Origin: Comamonadaceae bacterium
GTDB taxonomy: Bacteria; Pseudomonadota; Gammaproteobacteria; Burkholderiales; Burkholderiaceae_C
Assembly (NCBI GenBank): GCA_947374105.1
Contig: CANCAO010000022.1
Span: forward strand, 1 to 11,841
Length of the DNA stretch: 11,841 nt
Direction of reading: 5' to 3'
The position numbers and the translations under genes are program-made. Shown one piece after another: positions 1 through 7,537 of this stretch. Positions within the stretch are counted from its first letter, which is position 1. Each line of letters opens with the position of its first letter. A model generated the notes under the pieces. That model saw only the letters and a list, made by a program, of their open reading frames with translations. It did no database searches and was not told the origin of the DNA.

Positions 1-1422
1 AGCACCGACAAAGCGCCTGACGCCGTGTTCGAGTTGGGCGTGCCCGTGCTGGGCATTTGCTACGGCATGCAGACCATGGCGCAGCAGCTCGGTGGCAAGG
101 TAGAGGCGGGCCACAAGCGCGAATTTGGTTTTGCCGCCGTGCGCGCCCGTGGCCATACGTCGCTGCTCAAAGACATTGCCGACTTCACCACGCCCGAGGG
201 CTACGGCATGCTTAACGCGTGGATGAGCCACGGCGACAAAGTCACTGAGCTGCCCCCAGGCTTCAAGCTCATGGCGTCCACCGACTCTTGCCCGATTGCC
301 GGCATGGCCGACGAAGTACGCAAGTTCTACGCGGTGCAGTTCCACCCCGAAGTCACGCACACCGTGCAAGGTGCTGCGCTGCTGGAGCGCTTTGTCATTG
401 GCATCTGCGGCGCACAACCCGACTGGGTGATGCGCGACCATATCGCTGAAGCGGTCGCACTCATCCGCCAGCAGGTGGGTGATGAAGAGGTGATTTTGGG
501 TCTGAGCGGTGGTGTGGATTCGTCCGTTGCCGCAGCATTGATCCACCGTGCCATTGGCGACCAACTCACTTGCGTGTTTGTCGATCATGGCCTGCTGCGC
601 CTGAATGAAGGCGACATGGTGATGGACATGTTTGTGGGCAAGCTGCACGCCAAAGTCATTCGCGTGGATGCGGCAGATCAGTTTCTCGGGCATCTGGCCG
701 GCGTGAGCGACCCGGAGGCCAAGCGCAAGATCATCGGGCGTGAGTTTGTAGAGGTTTTTAAGGCGCAAGCCGCCTTATTGACAGCGTCAGGCGCTAGTAA
801 AAAAGGAGCAAAGTGGTTGGCCCAAGGCACCATTTATCCTGATGTGATTGAGTCCGGCGGTGGTAAGGGCAAGAAGGCCGTCACCATCAAGAGTCACCAC
901 AACGTGGGTGGCCTGCCCGAGCAACTGGGTCTCAAATTGCTGGAGCCGCTGCGTGACCTGTTCAAAGACGAGGTGCGCGAACTGGGCGTTGCGCTGGGCC
1001 TGCCACACGGCATGGTCTATCGCCACCCCTTCCCAGGCCCCGGCCTGGGTGTGCGCATCTTAGGTGAGGTCAAAAAAGAGTACGCCGACCTGCTGCGCTG
1101 CGCCGACGCCATCTTCATCGAAGAGCTGCACAATTTCAAAGACGAAGCAACAGGAAAAAACTGGTACGAACTGACCAGCCAAGCCTTCACCGTCTTCCTG
1201 CCTGTCAAGAGCGTTGGCGTGATGGGCGATGGCCGCACCTACGACTACGTGGTGGCCCTGCGCGCCGTGCAGACCAGCGACTTCATGACCGCCGACTGGG
1301 CAGAGTTACCCTACGCGTTGCTGAAGAAAGTGTCAGGGCGCATCATCAACGAAGTGCGTGGCATCAACCGCGTGACCTACGACGTGTCGAGCAAGCCACC
1401 TGCCACCATTGAGTGGGAATGA
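1..1422 (+). CDS. guaA: GMP synthase (glutamine-hydrolysing), 5' end missing
   Basis: Cytoplasmic enzyme that converts XMP to GMP with ATP and glutamine, the last step of guanine nucleotide synthesis. The frame is open from base 1, so the gene begins upstream of the window; by alignment from memory with E. coli GuaA about 66 residues are missing, and the GTG at 25 is not a start. What is seen: the class I glutamine amidotransferase nucleophile in GICYGMQ (Cys codon 58-60), its His and Glu in FHPEV (343-351), the PP-loop SGGVDSS of the ATP pyrophosphatase domain (505-525), then [22 protein letters not shown] and the family's usual C-terminus PPATIEWE. Compared with E. coli there are about 7 extra residues before [12 protein letters not shown] and another short insertion after IEELH; the latter I recall as usual in Burkholderiales. 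The gene is convergent with the LysR gene, 44 bp away, with no convincing terminator between them. Confidence 0.97.
   Translation, partial: STDKAPDAVFELGVPVLGICYGMQTMAQQLGGKVEAGHKREFGFAAVRARGHTSLLKDIADFTTPEGYGMLNAWMSHGDKVTELPPGFKLMASTDSCPIAGMADEVRKFYAVQFHPEVTHTVQGAALLERFVIGICGAQPDWVMRDHIAEAVALIRQQVGDEEVILGLSGGVDSSVAAALIHRAIGDQLTCVFVDHGLLRLNEGDMVMDMFVGKLHAKVIRVDAADQFLGHLAGVSDPEAKRKIIGREFVEVFKAQAALLTASGASKKGAKWLAQGTIYPDVIESGGGKGKKAVTIKSHHNVGGLPEQLGLKLLEPLRDLFKDEVRELGVALGLPHGMVYRHPFPGPGLGVRILGEVKKEYADLLRCADAIFIEELHNFKDEATGKNWYELTSQAFTVFLPVKSVGVMGDGRTYDYVVALRAVQTSDFMTADWAELPYALLKKVSGRIINEVRGINRVTYDVSSKPPATIEWE
757..812 (+). repeat. Repeat-like insertion inside guaA
   Basis: This stretch encodes the extra loop of GuaA (around [14 protein letters not shown]). 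It contains a 7-bp stem (759-765 with 771-777, loop 766-770) followed by a GCGCTAG word at 791-797 and an A-run. TTATTGACA followed by GCGCTAG resembles the second half of a short interspersed repeat that I remember from Comamonadaceae genomes. The assignment is from memory and is tentative. The hairpin and the extra codons are seen directly. Confidence 0.35.
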
Positions 1423-1466
1423 AGACCCGTTCTGAGGCATAAATCTTCAAAGCAGAGGCCCTTGGC

Positions 1467-2468
1467 TTAACGTCTCGCTCGCAGGGCCGAGCTTGCCTTT
1501 GTGTAGCCGCGTCGGTGCCAGGCCGGTCGTTCGCTTGCTGGGCGTTGCGCGGCATATTCGGTGTCGGCGGCTAGATCTTCGATGAGTCGAGTGATGAAAT
1601 CAATGAATGCGCAAGCAATGGGGGAGCGTCTCGCATTGGCCTTGTACAGCAAGTTGATGGGTGGGCCGCCTTGGGTTTCCCAGTCCAGCAGCACCGGGAC
1701 TAAGCGGCCACTGCGCAGGTAGTTGAGCGTCGTTACTTCGCTGAATCGGCCCACGCCTTCGCCGCCCAAAACGGCGTCGAGAATCACTTCGCGGGCATTG
1801 CTCTGCAACCACCCATTCACGGGAACAGCTACATGGGTGTCGTCACGCTTGAACTCCCAAAGGTCAAGCAAGATACCTGCTGGGTTGCGCATGAGGATGC
1901 ATTTGTGTTTCCGCAATTCATCGGGATGTTGAGGCACACCATAAAGAGACCAGTAGTCTGGGGACGCCACGATTAAGCTGCGCGCCAAGCCGAGGACACG
2001 GTGCACATGGTCTTGCGTTTTCTCAGGCCAACCGTGCAGCAACAAGACGTCGGCCATTTCGGCATCGGCATCACTCATGCGGTGAACTGTGCGCACGTCC
2101 AACTTGATTTGTGGATACAAGGCATGAAAACGGCTCAGTTTGGGCAGCAAGATGTGCAGCGCCATTTGCGAATGGAGGGCCACCACAAGATTGCCGCTCA
2201 GCCCGTCGGTGTTGCGGGTGATGGCGGCTTCGGCTTCTTGTAGGTCGTCCAGAATGAGGCGACAACGATCCAGGTATTCGCCACCGTTCTGAGTCAGTAG
2301 AACGCCTTTGCTACTGCGTGCAAACAGTTTGGCACCCAGCTCACGCTCGAGTGCTCCCAACATCTTTTGCACGGCAGGCACACTGACCTCTAGCCGATGC
2401 GCGGCTTGGGTCAGACTGCCTTCCTCTGCAATCGCCACGAAATAAGTCAATCCACGCAACTTGTCCAT
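1467..2468 (-). CDS. LysR-type transcriptional regulator
   Basis: DNA-binding regulator of the LysR family, probably controlling the divergent Bug-protein gene. The N-terminus (MDKLRGLTYFVAIAEEGSLT, then AAHRLEVSVPAVQKMLGALE) is a typical LysR winged helix-turn-helix over about residues 1-65, followed by a linker helix and an effector-binding domain of two lobes. The ATG at 2468 is chosen because LysR proteins normally begin two to five residues before this helix; the frame runs back to a GTG at 2507, giving 13 more residues. From 2468 the protein is 333 residues, longer than the usual 295-310, because of a basic tail of about 30 residues after the last predicted domain helix (IDFITRLIEDL). 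The effector is unknown. LysR proteins usually repress their own gene and activate the divergent neighbour, and the palindrome at 2548-2568 fits that. Confidence 0.93.
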   Translation of the reverse strand: MDKLRGLTYFVAIAEEGSLTQAAHRLEVSVPAVQKMLGALERELGAKLFARSSKGVLLTQNGGEYLDRCRLILDDLQEAEAAITRNTDGLSGNLVVALHSQMALHILLPKLSRFHALYPQIKLDVRTVHRMSDADAEMADVLLLHGWPEKTQDHVHRVLGLARSLIVASPDYWSLYGVPQHPDELRKHKCILMRNPAGILLDLWEFKRDDTHVAVPVNGWLQSNAREVILDAVLGGEGVGRFSEVTTLNYLRSGRLVPVLLDWETQGGPPINLLYKANARRSPIACAFIDFITRLIEDLAADTEYAAQRPASERPAWHRRGYTKASSALRARR

Positions 2469-2547
2469 GCCTGATTTCCCGTCTGTGGGTTTGACAAGCC
2501 CCTTCACACGGAGTGCAAGAGGACTTGCGAAAGATGATCGCCGCCCC

Positions 2548-2568
2548 GTATTAACCGTGGGTTAACAC
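2548..2568. promoter_or_regulatory. Probable LysR-box operator
   Basis: TTAACC (2551-2556), GTG, GGTTAA (2560-2565) form a perfect 6-bp inverted repeat with a 3-bp spacer, and two more pairs (2548/2568 and 2549/2567) extend it. The core TAACCGTGGGTTA is exactly of the T-N11-A form known for LysR-family recognition sites. It lies 83 bp from the LysR start codon and 85 bp from the Bug start codon, in the only divergent spacer these genes share. Confidence 0.7.
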
Positions 2569-2653
2569 CAGACTTTACCGGAAATGTATTCCCAAGCAAG
2601 GAGCGAAAATTTAGACTCACATCACTTTGAACACCTTCTTGAAGGGGAATGCG

Positions 2654-3631
2654 ATGAAAAAGTGGAACCGTCGAGAGTGTCTTAGGGCTGCATCGCTGGG
2701 CTTGGTCTTGTCGCCATTGACGGGGCTGGCGCAAAGCACAGCGAATTTTCCGAATCGACCCATCAAGATCATTGCCCCGGTTCCGGCCGGTGGCGCATCT
2801 GACACGGCTGCACGTGTTGTTGCGCAAGCCTTAGGCGCATCGTTGGGGCAGCCGGTGATTGTTGACAATCGGCCTGGGGCTAATGGGCTGCTGGCTATCC
2901 AGACCCTGTTGGCGGCCCCTGCCGATGGGCATACGTTGCTGTGGACCTTGTCCTCTATGGCGGGGCTGCCCATGCTGATGAAAAGTGCGCCCATCAAGTC
3001 CCTGGCGGACTTGATGCCGGTGTCGCAGGTGGTCAATCTTGTCTATGGTGTTTACCTCAATCCGACAGTGCCCGCCAAAAATATCGCGGAACTGACGGCA
3101 TATCTGAAGGCCAACCCGGGCAAGCTTAACTACGCGACGGGGCCACTGGGTGAGTACATGATGGCTGCGCATTACCTCAAGGCCACCGGTACGCAGGCGG
3201 CCCGGATTCCCTACAAGGGCGGCGCGCAAATCATGCCGGACCTGATCACCGGGCAGGTTCAGCTTAACTTTGGCCCACTCGCAGCAGGCTTGCCCCACGT
3301 GCGTGCGGGTAAGCTCCGGTTGCTGGCCACAGTGCCCCAACGAATGTCGGGTGTGCAGGATGTGCCGTCTTTGAATGAAGCCGGTATCCCGACCGAAGAC
3401 ATCCCCTTGTGGAACGGCTTGATGGCGCCACCCAACACGCCACGGGAGATCGCTTCGCGCATCGCTATGGAGGTGGCCAAGGCTTTGAAAAATCCGGAGT
3501 TGCTGAAGTCATTGGAAGCCCAGGGGCTGATGGCCATAGGGGGCTCGCCGGAGGCGATGAGTCACGCCATTCAATCGGCAACCCAATCTTGGCACCATTT
3601 CATTCGTGACTACGATATTCCGCAGGAGTAA
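2654..3631 (+). CDS. Bug/TctC-family periplasmic solute-binding protein
   Basis: Periplasmic binding protein of the Bug (tripartite tricarboxylate receptor, TctC) family; such proteins bind carboxylates or other small acids. Start ATG 2654 has a good ribosome site (GAAGGGGA, 2641-2648); the upstream in-frame TTG at 2627 is not needed. The 325-residue product begins MKKWNRRECLRAASLGLVLS with a twin-arginine plus hydrophobic stretch ending near GLAQS, so Tat export is likely. Family signatures seen: FPNRPIKIIAPVPAGGASD (31-50), VDNRPGANG (70-78), IPYKGGAQIMPDLITGQVQ (185-203) and a VPSLNEAG motif (237-244). Length is normal. No TctA/TctB membrane components are nearby, which is usual: Bug genes are highly amplified and often orphan in Burkholderiales. 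The ligand cannot be told from sequence. It is probably controlled by the divergent LysR gene. Confidence 0.92.
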   Translation: MKKWNRRECLRAASLGLVLSPLTGLAQSTANFPNRPIKIIAPVPAGGASDTAARVVAQALGASLGQPVIVDNRPGANGLLAIQTLLAAPADGHTLLWTLSSMAGLPMLMKSAPIKSLADLMPVSQVVNLVYGVYLNPTVPAKNIAELTAYLKANPGKLNYATGPLGEYMMAAHYLKATGTQAARIPYKGGAQIMPDLITGQVQLNFGPLAAGLPHVRAGKLRLLATVPQRMSGVQDVPSLNEAGIPTEDIPLWNGLMAPPNTPREIASRIAMEVAKALKNPELLKSLEAQGLMAIGGSPEAMSHAIQSATQSWHHFIRDYDIPQE

Positions 3632-3640
3632 GCGGGAGCC

Positions 3641-3941
3641 GCAGCACGTTCGCAGCACGCACCAAGCCAGGCGTTTGATCGAGCGACTGTTGATAACGCT
3701 TTGGTGATCGATGACCTTGCTGCTTTGTCGACATGGCAGACGACCAAGCGCTTGGTCAATGTAGGGGGCGAGCATGGTGAGTTGGCGTGCCGTGGCACAC
3801 ACCGATCTCAGCATGCTTGCCGGACTGGACGGGCTAGAGCGCACGTTCGACGACTTTCCGAGGATGCTGCACTCCACAGGGTTTGAGGTGGTGCGCATGG
3901 ATCAGAGTCAGAACACACCACTCTTCTCATAGGTTGAATAA
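3641..3941 (+). pseudogene. O-methyltransferase (methyltransferase family 2) remnant
   Basis: Two pieces of one protein family can be read in two frames. In the first (same frame as the upstream gene, after its stop) FDRATVDNAL (3674-3703) leads into KRLVNVGGEHGELA (ending near 3787), which matches the approach to the SAM-binding motif I of family 2 O-methyltransferases (consensus VDVGGGhG). In the next frame HTDLSMLAGLDGLERTF (3798-3848) and RMLHSTGFEVVRMDQSQNTP match the C-terminal block DLxML..gG.ERT..ef..LL..aGF, ending LFS, stop (TAG 3930-3932), V, E, stop (TAA 3939-3941), where intact members end roughly S-L/V-I-E-A. So the N-terminal domain is missing, roughly 120-130 codons between motif I and the C-terminus are deleted with a frameshift near 3785-3798, and a nonsense codon sits near the end. 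Family assignment is from memory of the consensus. It cannot encode an active enzyme. Confidence 0.65.
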
Positions 3942-4057
3942 TGAGCTATCGTAAACCCCGAATCGGGCCAGAAAATTTACCCACACAGTCAGTGAGGTGT
4001 AAGTGCGGGAATTGATAGTCGCGGCTTGTTTTGATTGTCAACTCCAGAAAGTAACCC
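3942..4057 (+). promoter_or_regulatory. Leader region of acs
   Basis: This noncoding stretch separates the methyltransferase remnant from acs and must hold at least part of the acs promoter unless transcription comes from further upstream. It has a small 5-bp inverted repeat with a one-base centre (3957-3967, CCCGA/TCGGG). No -35/-10 pair with standard spacing stood out; TTGATA at 4012-4017 has no good partner. The ribosome site before the ATG at 4058 is weak (AGAAAG). Confidence 0.4.
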
Positions 4058-6055
4058 ATGAGTGCATCTAGCTCCGCCATTGAGTCTGTTTTGGTTGAAA
4101 ACCGCGTTTTCCCACCTTCTGAGGCCACAGTCAAGTCGGCACGTATCTCAGGCATGGACGGCTACAACGCACTATGTGCCGCCGCTGAAAAAGACTTTGA
4201 GGGGTTTTGGGCTGAACTGGCGCGTGACAACGTGCTCTGGAGCAAGCCCTTTACCCGTACGCTGGATGAGTCCAACGCGCCCTTCTATCAATGGTTTGAC
4301 GACGGCGAACTCAACGCCAGTGCCAATTGCCTGGACAAGCACATGGGCACGCCGACCGAGAATAAAACTGCCATCATTTTTGAAGCTGATGGCGGCGAGG
4401 TCGTCAAGGTCACTTACAAGGAATTACTGGCCCGCGTGAGCCAGTTTGCCAACGCGCTAATCGCCCACGGCATTCAAAAGGGTGACCGTGTGCTGGTGTA
4501 CATGCCCATGACCGTGGAGGGTGTGATTGCCATGCAGGCCTGCGCCCGCATTGGTGCAACCCATAGCGTAGTTTTTGGTGGCTTCAGCGCCAAGGCCTTG
4601 CAAGAGCGCATCATTGATGCCGGGGCTGTGGCAGTGATCACCGCCAATTTCCAGATGCGCGGTGGCAAAGAGTTGCCACTCAAAGCTATTGTTGACGAAG
4701 GCCTGGCCATGGGCGGCTGTGAGTCCATCAAGAACGTGTTTGTGTACGAGCGTACCCCCACCGCCTGCAGCATGGTGGCTGGCCGCGACAAAACTTTTGG
4801 TCAAGCGATGGTGGGGCAAAGCACCATTTGCGCCCCCGTTGCCGTGGGTGCCGAACATCCGCTGTTCATCCTCTACACCTCGGGCTCCACCGGCAAACCC
4901 AAGGGGGTGCAGCACGCCACGGGCGGCTATTTGTTGTGGGCCAAGCTCACGATGGACTGGACCTTTGACCTGCGCGCTGACGATGTGTTCTGGTGCACGG
5001 CTGACATCGGCTGGATCACCGGCCACACTTACGTTGCCTACGGCCCGCTGGCTGCGGGTGCCACGCAAATCATCTTTGAAGGCGTGCCCACCTTCCCGAA
5101 TGCCGGTCGCTTCTGGCAGATGATTGAGCGCCACAAGTGCTCTATTTTTTACACCGCGCCCACGGCGATTCGCTCGCTGATCAAACTGGCCGAAGCTGAT
5201 GCATCGGTACATCCTGATCGCTCTGATTTGTCCAGTTTGCGCATTCTGGGTTCTGTGGGTGAGCCCATCAACCCTGAGGCCTGGATGTGGTACTACAAGA
5301 ACGTGGGCGGTGAGCGTTGCCCGATTGTGGATACCTTCTGGCAGACCGAAACGGGTGGCCACATGATCACGCCCCTGCCGGGTGCCACGCCGCTCGTGCC
5401 GGGCTCGTGTACCTTGCCGCTGCCGGGCATCATGGCCGCTATCGTGGACGAGGTGGGCAATGACGTCCCCAATGGCTCCGGCGGCATGCTGGTTGTCAAA
5501 CGGCCCTGGCCTTCGATGATTCGCACCATTTGGAACGACCCTGAACGCTTTAAAAAGAGCTACTTCCCTGAGGAAATGGGGGGCACCTTGTATCTGGCGG
5601 GCGACGGTGCAGTGCGCAGTGCAGATCGCGGCTACTTTCGCATCACTGGCCGCATTGATGACGTGCTGAACGTTTCCGGCCACCGCATGGGCACAATGGA
5701 AATTGAATCGGCACTGGTAGCAAAAACCGACTTGGTAGCTGAGGCTGCTGTGGTAGGGCGCCCGGATGACCTGACGGGTGAGGCGATCTGTGCCTTCGTG
5801 GTGCTCAAGCGCCCCCTGCCCACGGGTGATGAAGGTAAGCAATTAGCCAAAGAGCTGCGTGACTGGGTGGCCAAAGAGATTGGCCCCATCGCCAAGCCCA
5901 AGGACATCCGCTTTGGCGAAAACCTGCCTAAGACGCGCTCAGGAAAAATCATGCGCCGTTTGCTGCGTTCCATTGCCAAAGGTGAAGCGATCACTCAAGA
6001 CACCAGCACGCTGGAAAATCCAGCCATCTTGGGCCAATTAGGCCAAGCGTATTAA
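4058..6055 (+). CDS. acs: Acetyl-CoA synthetase (acetate--CoA ligase, AMP-forming)
   Basis: Cytoplasmic ANL-superfamily enzyme that activates acetate with ATP to acetyl-AMP and then acetyl-CoA, feeding the TCA or glyoxylate cycles. The 665 residues are full length. Seen in order: the Acs N-terminal region ([20 protein letters not shown], 61-80), P-loop [11 protein letters not shown] (273-283), pocket segment [11 protein letters not shown] (315-325), GEPINPEAW (401-409), [19 protein letters not shown] (424-442) with the conserved Trp 428 that shortens the acyl pocket in acetate-specific enzymes, LAGDGA (513-518), the hinge and C-terminal domain ([15 protein letters not shown], 529-543), and [13 protein letters not shown] (624-636) with catalytic Lys 630, the residue that Pat-type acetyltransferases modify in Acs. 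Trp 428 and overall similarity favour acetate over propionate, though some activity on propionate is possible. It stands alone, with no acetate permease gene beside it, and converges on the kinase gene. Confidence 0.95.
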   Translation: MSASSSAIESVLVENRVFPPSEATVKSARISGMDGYNALCAAAEKDFEGFWAELARDNVLWSKPFTRTLDESNAPFYQWFDDGELNASANCLDKHMGTPTENKTAIIFEADGGEVVKVTYKELLARVSQFANALIAHGIQKGDRVLVYMPMTVEGVIAMQACARIGATHSVVFGGFSAKALQERIIDAGAVAVITANFQMRGGKELPLKAIVDEGLAMGGCESIKNVFVYERTPTACSMVAGRDKTFGQAMVGQSTICAPVAVGAEHPLFILYTSGSTGKPKGVQHATGGYLLWAKLTMDWTFDLRADDVFWCTADIGWITGHTYVAYGPLAAGATQIIFEGVPTFPNAGRFWQMIERHKCSIFYTAPTAIRSLIKLAEADASVHPDRSDLSSLRILGSVGEPINPEAWMWYYKNVGGERCPIVDTFWQTETGGHMITPLPGATPLVPGSCTLPLPGIMAAIVDEVGNDVPNGSGGMLVVKRPWPSMIRTIWNDPERFKKSYFPEEMGGTLYLAGDGAVRSADRGYFRITGRIDDVLNVSGHRMGTMEIESALVAKTDLVAEAAVVGRPDDLTGEAICAFVVLKRPLPTGDEGKQLAKELRDWVAKEIGPIAKPKDIRFGENLPKTRSGKIMRRLLRSIAKGEAITQDTSTLENPAILGQLGQAY

Positions 6056-6076
6056 GACCTTGCTTGGGTGAGGTCT
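6055..6076. terminator. Small hairpin between convergent acs and kinase genes
   Basis: AGACCT (6055-6060) and AGGTCT (6071-6076) can pair as a 6-bp stem around a 10-base loop directly after the acs stop. There is no T-run on either side, so it does not meet the usual definition of an intrinsic terminator; it may be a weak or processed 3' end. Confidence 0.25.
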
Positions 6077-6084
6077 AGGGAGGG

Positions 6085-6109
6085 TCAAGACTTCGCCTCA
6101 AGACTTCGC
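6085..6109. repeat. 13-bp-period tandem duplication over the kinase stop codon
   Basis: TCAAGACTTCGC occurs at 6085-6096 and again at 6098-6109. On the minus strand the second copy encodes the last residues and the TGA stop of the kinase, and the first copy repeats them just downstream, so the stop is duplicated in a second frame. It is a short local duplication with no evident effect on the protein. Confidence 0.85.
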
Positions 6110-7537
6110 AATAGGCAGTTGAATTCGAGCGGACAAGCCGCTGGAAGATCGGTTGGCAAGGGTTAGCTTGCCGCCCATGCGCTGGAGAGTTTTCTCAACA
6201 ATGGACAGGCCCAACCCCGCCCCGGTTGCGGCCGTTCTTGCCGAGTCACCCCGGAAAAATGGTTTGGTCAAGTTAGCCAAGTGGCCGGGTTCAACGCCGG
6301 GGCCCGAGTCCCGTACCCTGATTAATGCCCATTTTCCACGGGTGCGTGTGGCAATGTCCACAATTGACACACCAAAATCAGCTGATTTTCCATACCGTCT
6401 TGCATTTTCAAAGAGATTGGAAAATACGCGCCCTAACTCCACCTCATCGGCCTGAACAAGGATGTTCTCAGGTAAATCCAGATTGAAATGCATGTCTGGG
6501 CGATCTTTGAATGCATAGAGGCAGTTGTGAATCACCTCATTCAAGTTCACTGGCTCGAGTTTTACGTGGTCGGGTCGCGCATAGTCCAGAAACTTGTCAA
6601 TGATGGCATCAAGCTGCTCAATGTCGGCAGCCATGTGTTCGCGCGCATCGGTATCGCTCACACTCATCTCGGTTTCCAGTCGCAGCCGGGCTAGAGGTGT
6701 TCGTAGGTCGTGTGAAATCCCTGCCAGCATGATCGCCCGATCTTGCTCAATTTTCGCAAGGCGTTGTGCCATTCGGTTGAAGCCAATGTTGACCTGCCGA
6801 ATCTCATTGGTGGATGCGTGCTCGTCCAGTTGGCTCGCTACAAAATCGCCTTCGCGCACCCGGCTGGCCGCAAACGATAGCTCTTTCAGTGGGCGATTGA
6901 TCAGGCGGGCTAGAAGGGCTGCACCAGCAAGCGACAAAATGGCGGCAGAAATCAGCCAGACCAGCCAGGTTTCGCTGGCCGTTTGCTTGAAGCGGGCGTG
7001 ATCCGTCAGCATCCAGTAGTTGTCACCGTCAATATCAAAACCCACCCACAATCCACGTTTGCTGTTCACGCTGTCGGCCACTATGGTGCCCGGTCCGAGG
7101 CGCTGGCGTAACTCGGCTGAAATGCGTTTACTCAAGGTGTCATCGTCAAAAGGGTCGTAGCGGTCTGTTGGCTCGCGGGGAACAATGCGCACGCCCTCTT
7201 GATCGGTCATGGTTTTCAACAAAGACGTGCGTGCAATGGCGTCGGCGTGAACCAAGCCAGCTCGGCTCAGATTGACCAGTGATGCGATTTGTTGTGCCGT
7301 TTGGGTGGCACGTGGCTCGAACTCCAGCGCACGCAAGGTTTGTAGCCAGGCCAAGATGCTGCCGAACAGCAGAATCGCGATCAGGAAAAAAGTTCGCCAG
7401 AAGAGGCTGAGGCGAAACTGAAACGTCATGCCTTGCACAGCCCCCCATTCGAGCGCAGCCGACATGGTCTCCAGCGGGGCCTGGTTGGTGAGCTCTGCCG
7501 CCGCTGTGTCGCTGGGTGAAGCTTTGTTCCAGCTCAA
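6098..7537 (-). CDS. envZ: EnvZ-like sensor histidine kinase
   Basis: Inner-membrane sensor kinase, partner of the OmpR protein encoded just upstream. Numbering from the TTG at 7537: membrane helix 1 at about 46-66, periplasmic part 67-190, membrane helix 2 at 191-211, HAMP domain to about 265, H-box AGISHDLRTPLARLRLETEM with phospho-acceptor His 276, N-box NLFENARRYG (374-383), G1 DSGPGV (410-415), and FFRGDSAR followed by GAGLGLSIVE (427-448), all close to E. coli EnvZ. The TTG start overlaps the ompR stop (TTGA), suggesting translational coupling, but the first 36 residues are not typical of EnvZ. The ATG at 7429 (MTFQFRLSLFWRTFF) gives a normal short cytoplasmic lead before helix 1, and the ATG at 7465 has GGAG three bases upstream. 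The signal sensed is probably osmotic or envelope related by analogy; this is not shown by the sequence. Confidence 0.92.
   Translation of the reverse strand: MSWNKASPSDTAAAELTNQAPLETMSAALEWGAVQGMTFQFRLSLFWRTFFLIAILLFGSILAWLQTLRALEFEPRATQTAQQIASLVNLSRAGLVHADAIARTSLLKTMTDQEGVRIVPREPTDRYDPFDDDTLSKRISAELRQRLGPGTIVADSVNSKRGLWVGFDIDGDNYWMLTDHARFKQTASETWLVWLISAAILSLAGAALLARLINRPLKELSFAASRVREGDFVASQLDEHASTNEIRQVNIGFNRMAQRLAKIEQDRAIMLAGISHDLRTPLARLRLETEMSVSDTDAREHMAADIEQLDAIIDKFLDYARPDHVKLEPVNLNEVIHNCLYAFKDRPDMHFNLDLPENILVQADEVELGRVFSNLFENARRYGKSADFGVSIVDIATRTRGKWALIRVRDSGPGVEPGHLANLTKPFFRGDSARTAATGAGLGLSIVEKTLQRMGGKLTLANRSSSGLSARIQLPIAKS

Noticed and set aside
1423..1490. GGCCCT/AGGGCC pairing near the guaA and lysR ends as a terminator
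   Set aside because: Short stem, long loop (about 20 bases) reaching into the LysR coding end, and no T-run.
2617..3340. Overlapping antisense open frames opposite the Bug gene
   Set aside because: They are shadows of the Bug coding sequence, without a ribosome site or family features.
3509..3898. Minus-strand open frame of 129 codons across the end of the Bug gene and the following gap
   Set aside because: No motif or export signal. The plus strand of the same stretch carries recognisable Bug and methyltransferase sequence instead.
3941..4015. A 24-residue plus-strand frame (MSYRKPRIGPENL...) upstream of acs as a possible leader peptide
   Set aside because: No ribosome site before it, no regulatory codon run, and its ATG overlaps the final stop of the methyltransferase remnant; chance is the simpler explanation.
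4457..5842. A 461-codon open frame antisense to acs
   Set aside because: It lies wholly within acs, is rich in His, Gly and Arg as expected from the opposite strand of a GC-biased gene, shows no family motif, and acs is clearly the real gene.
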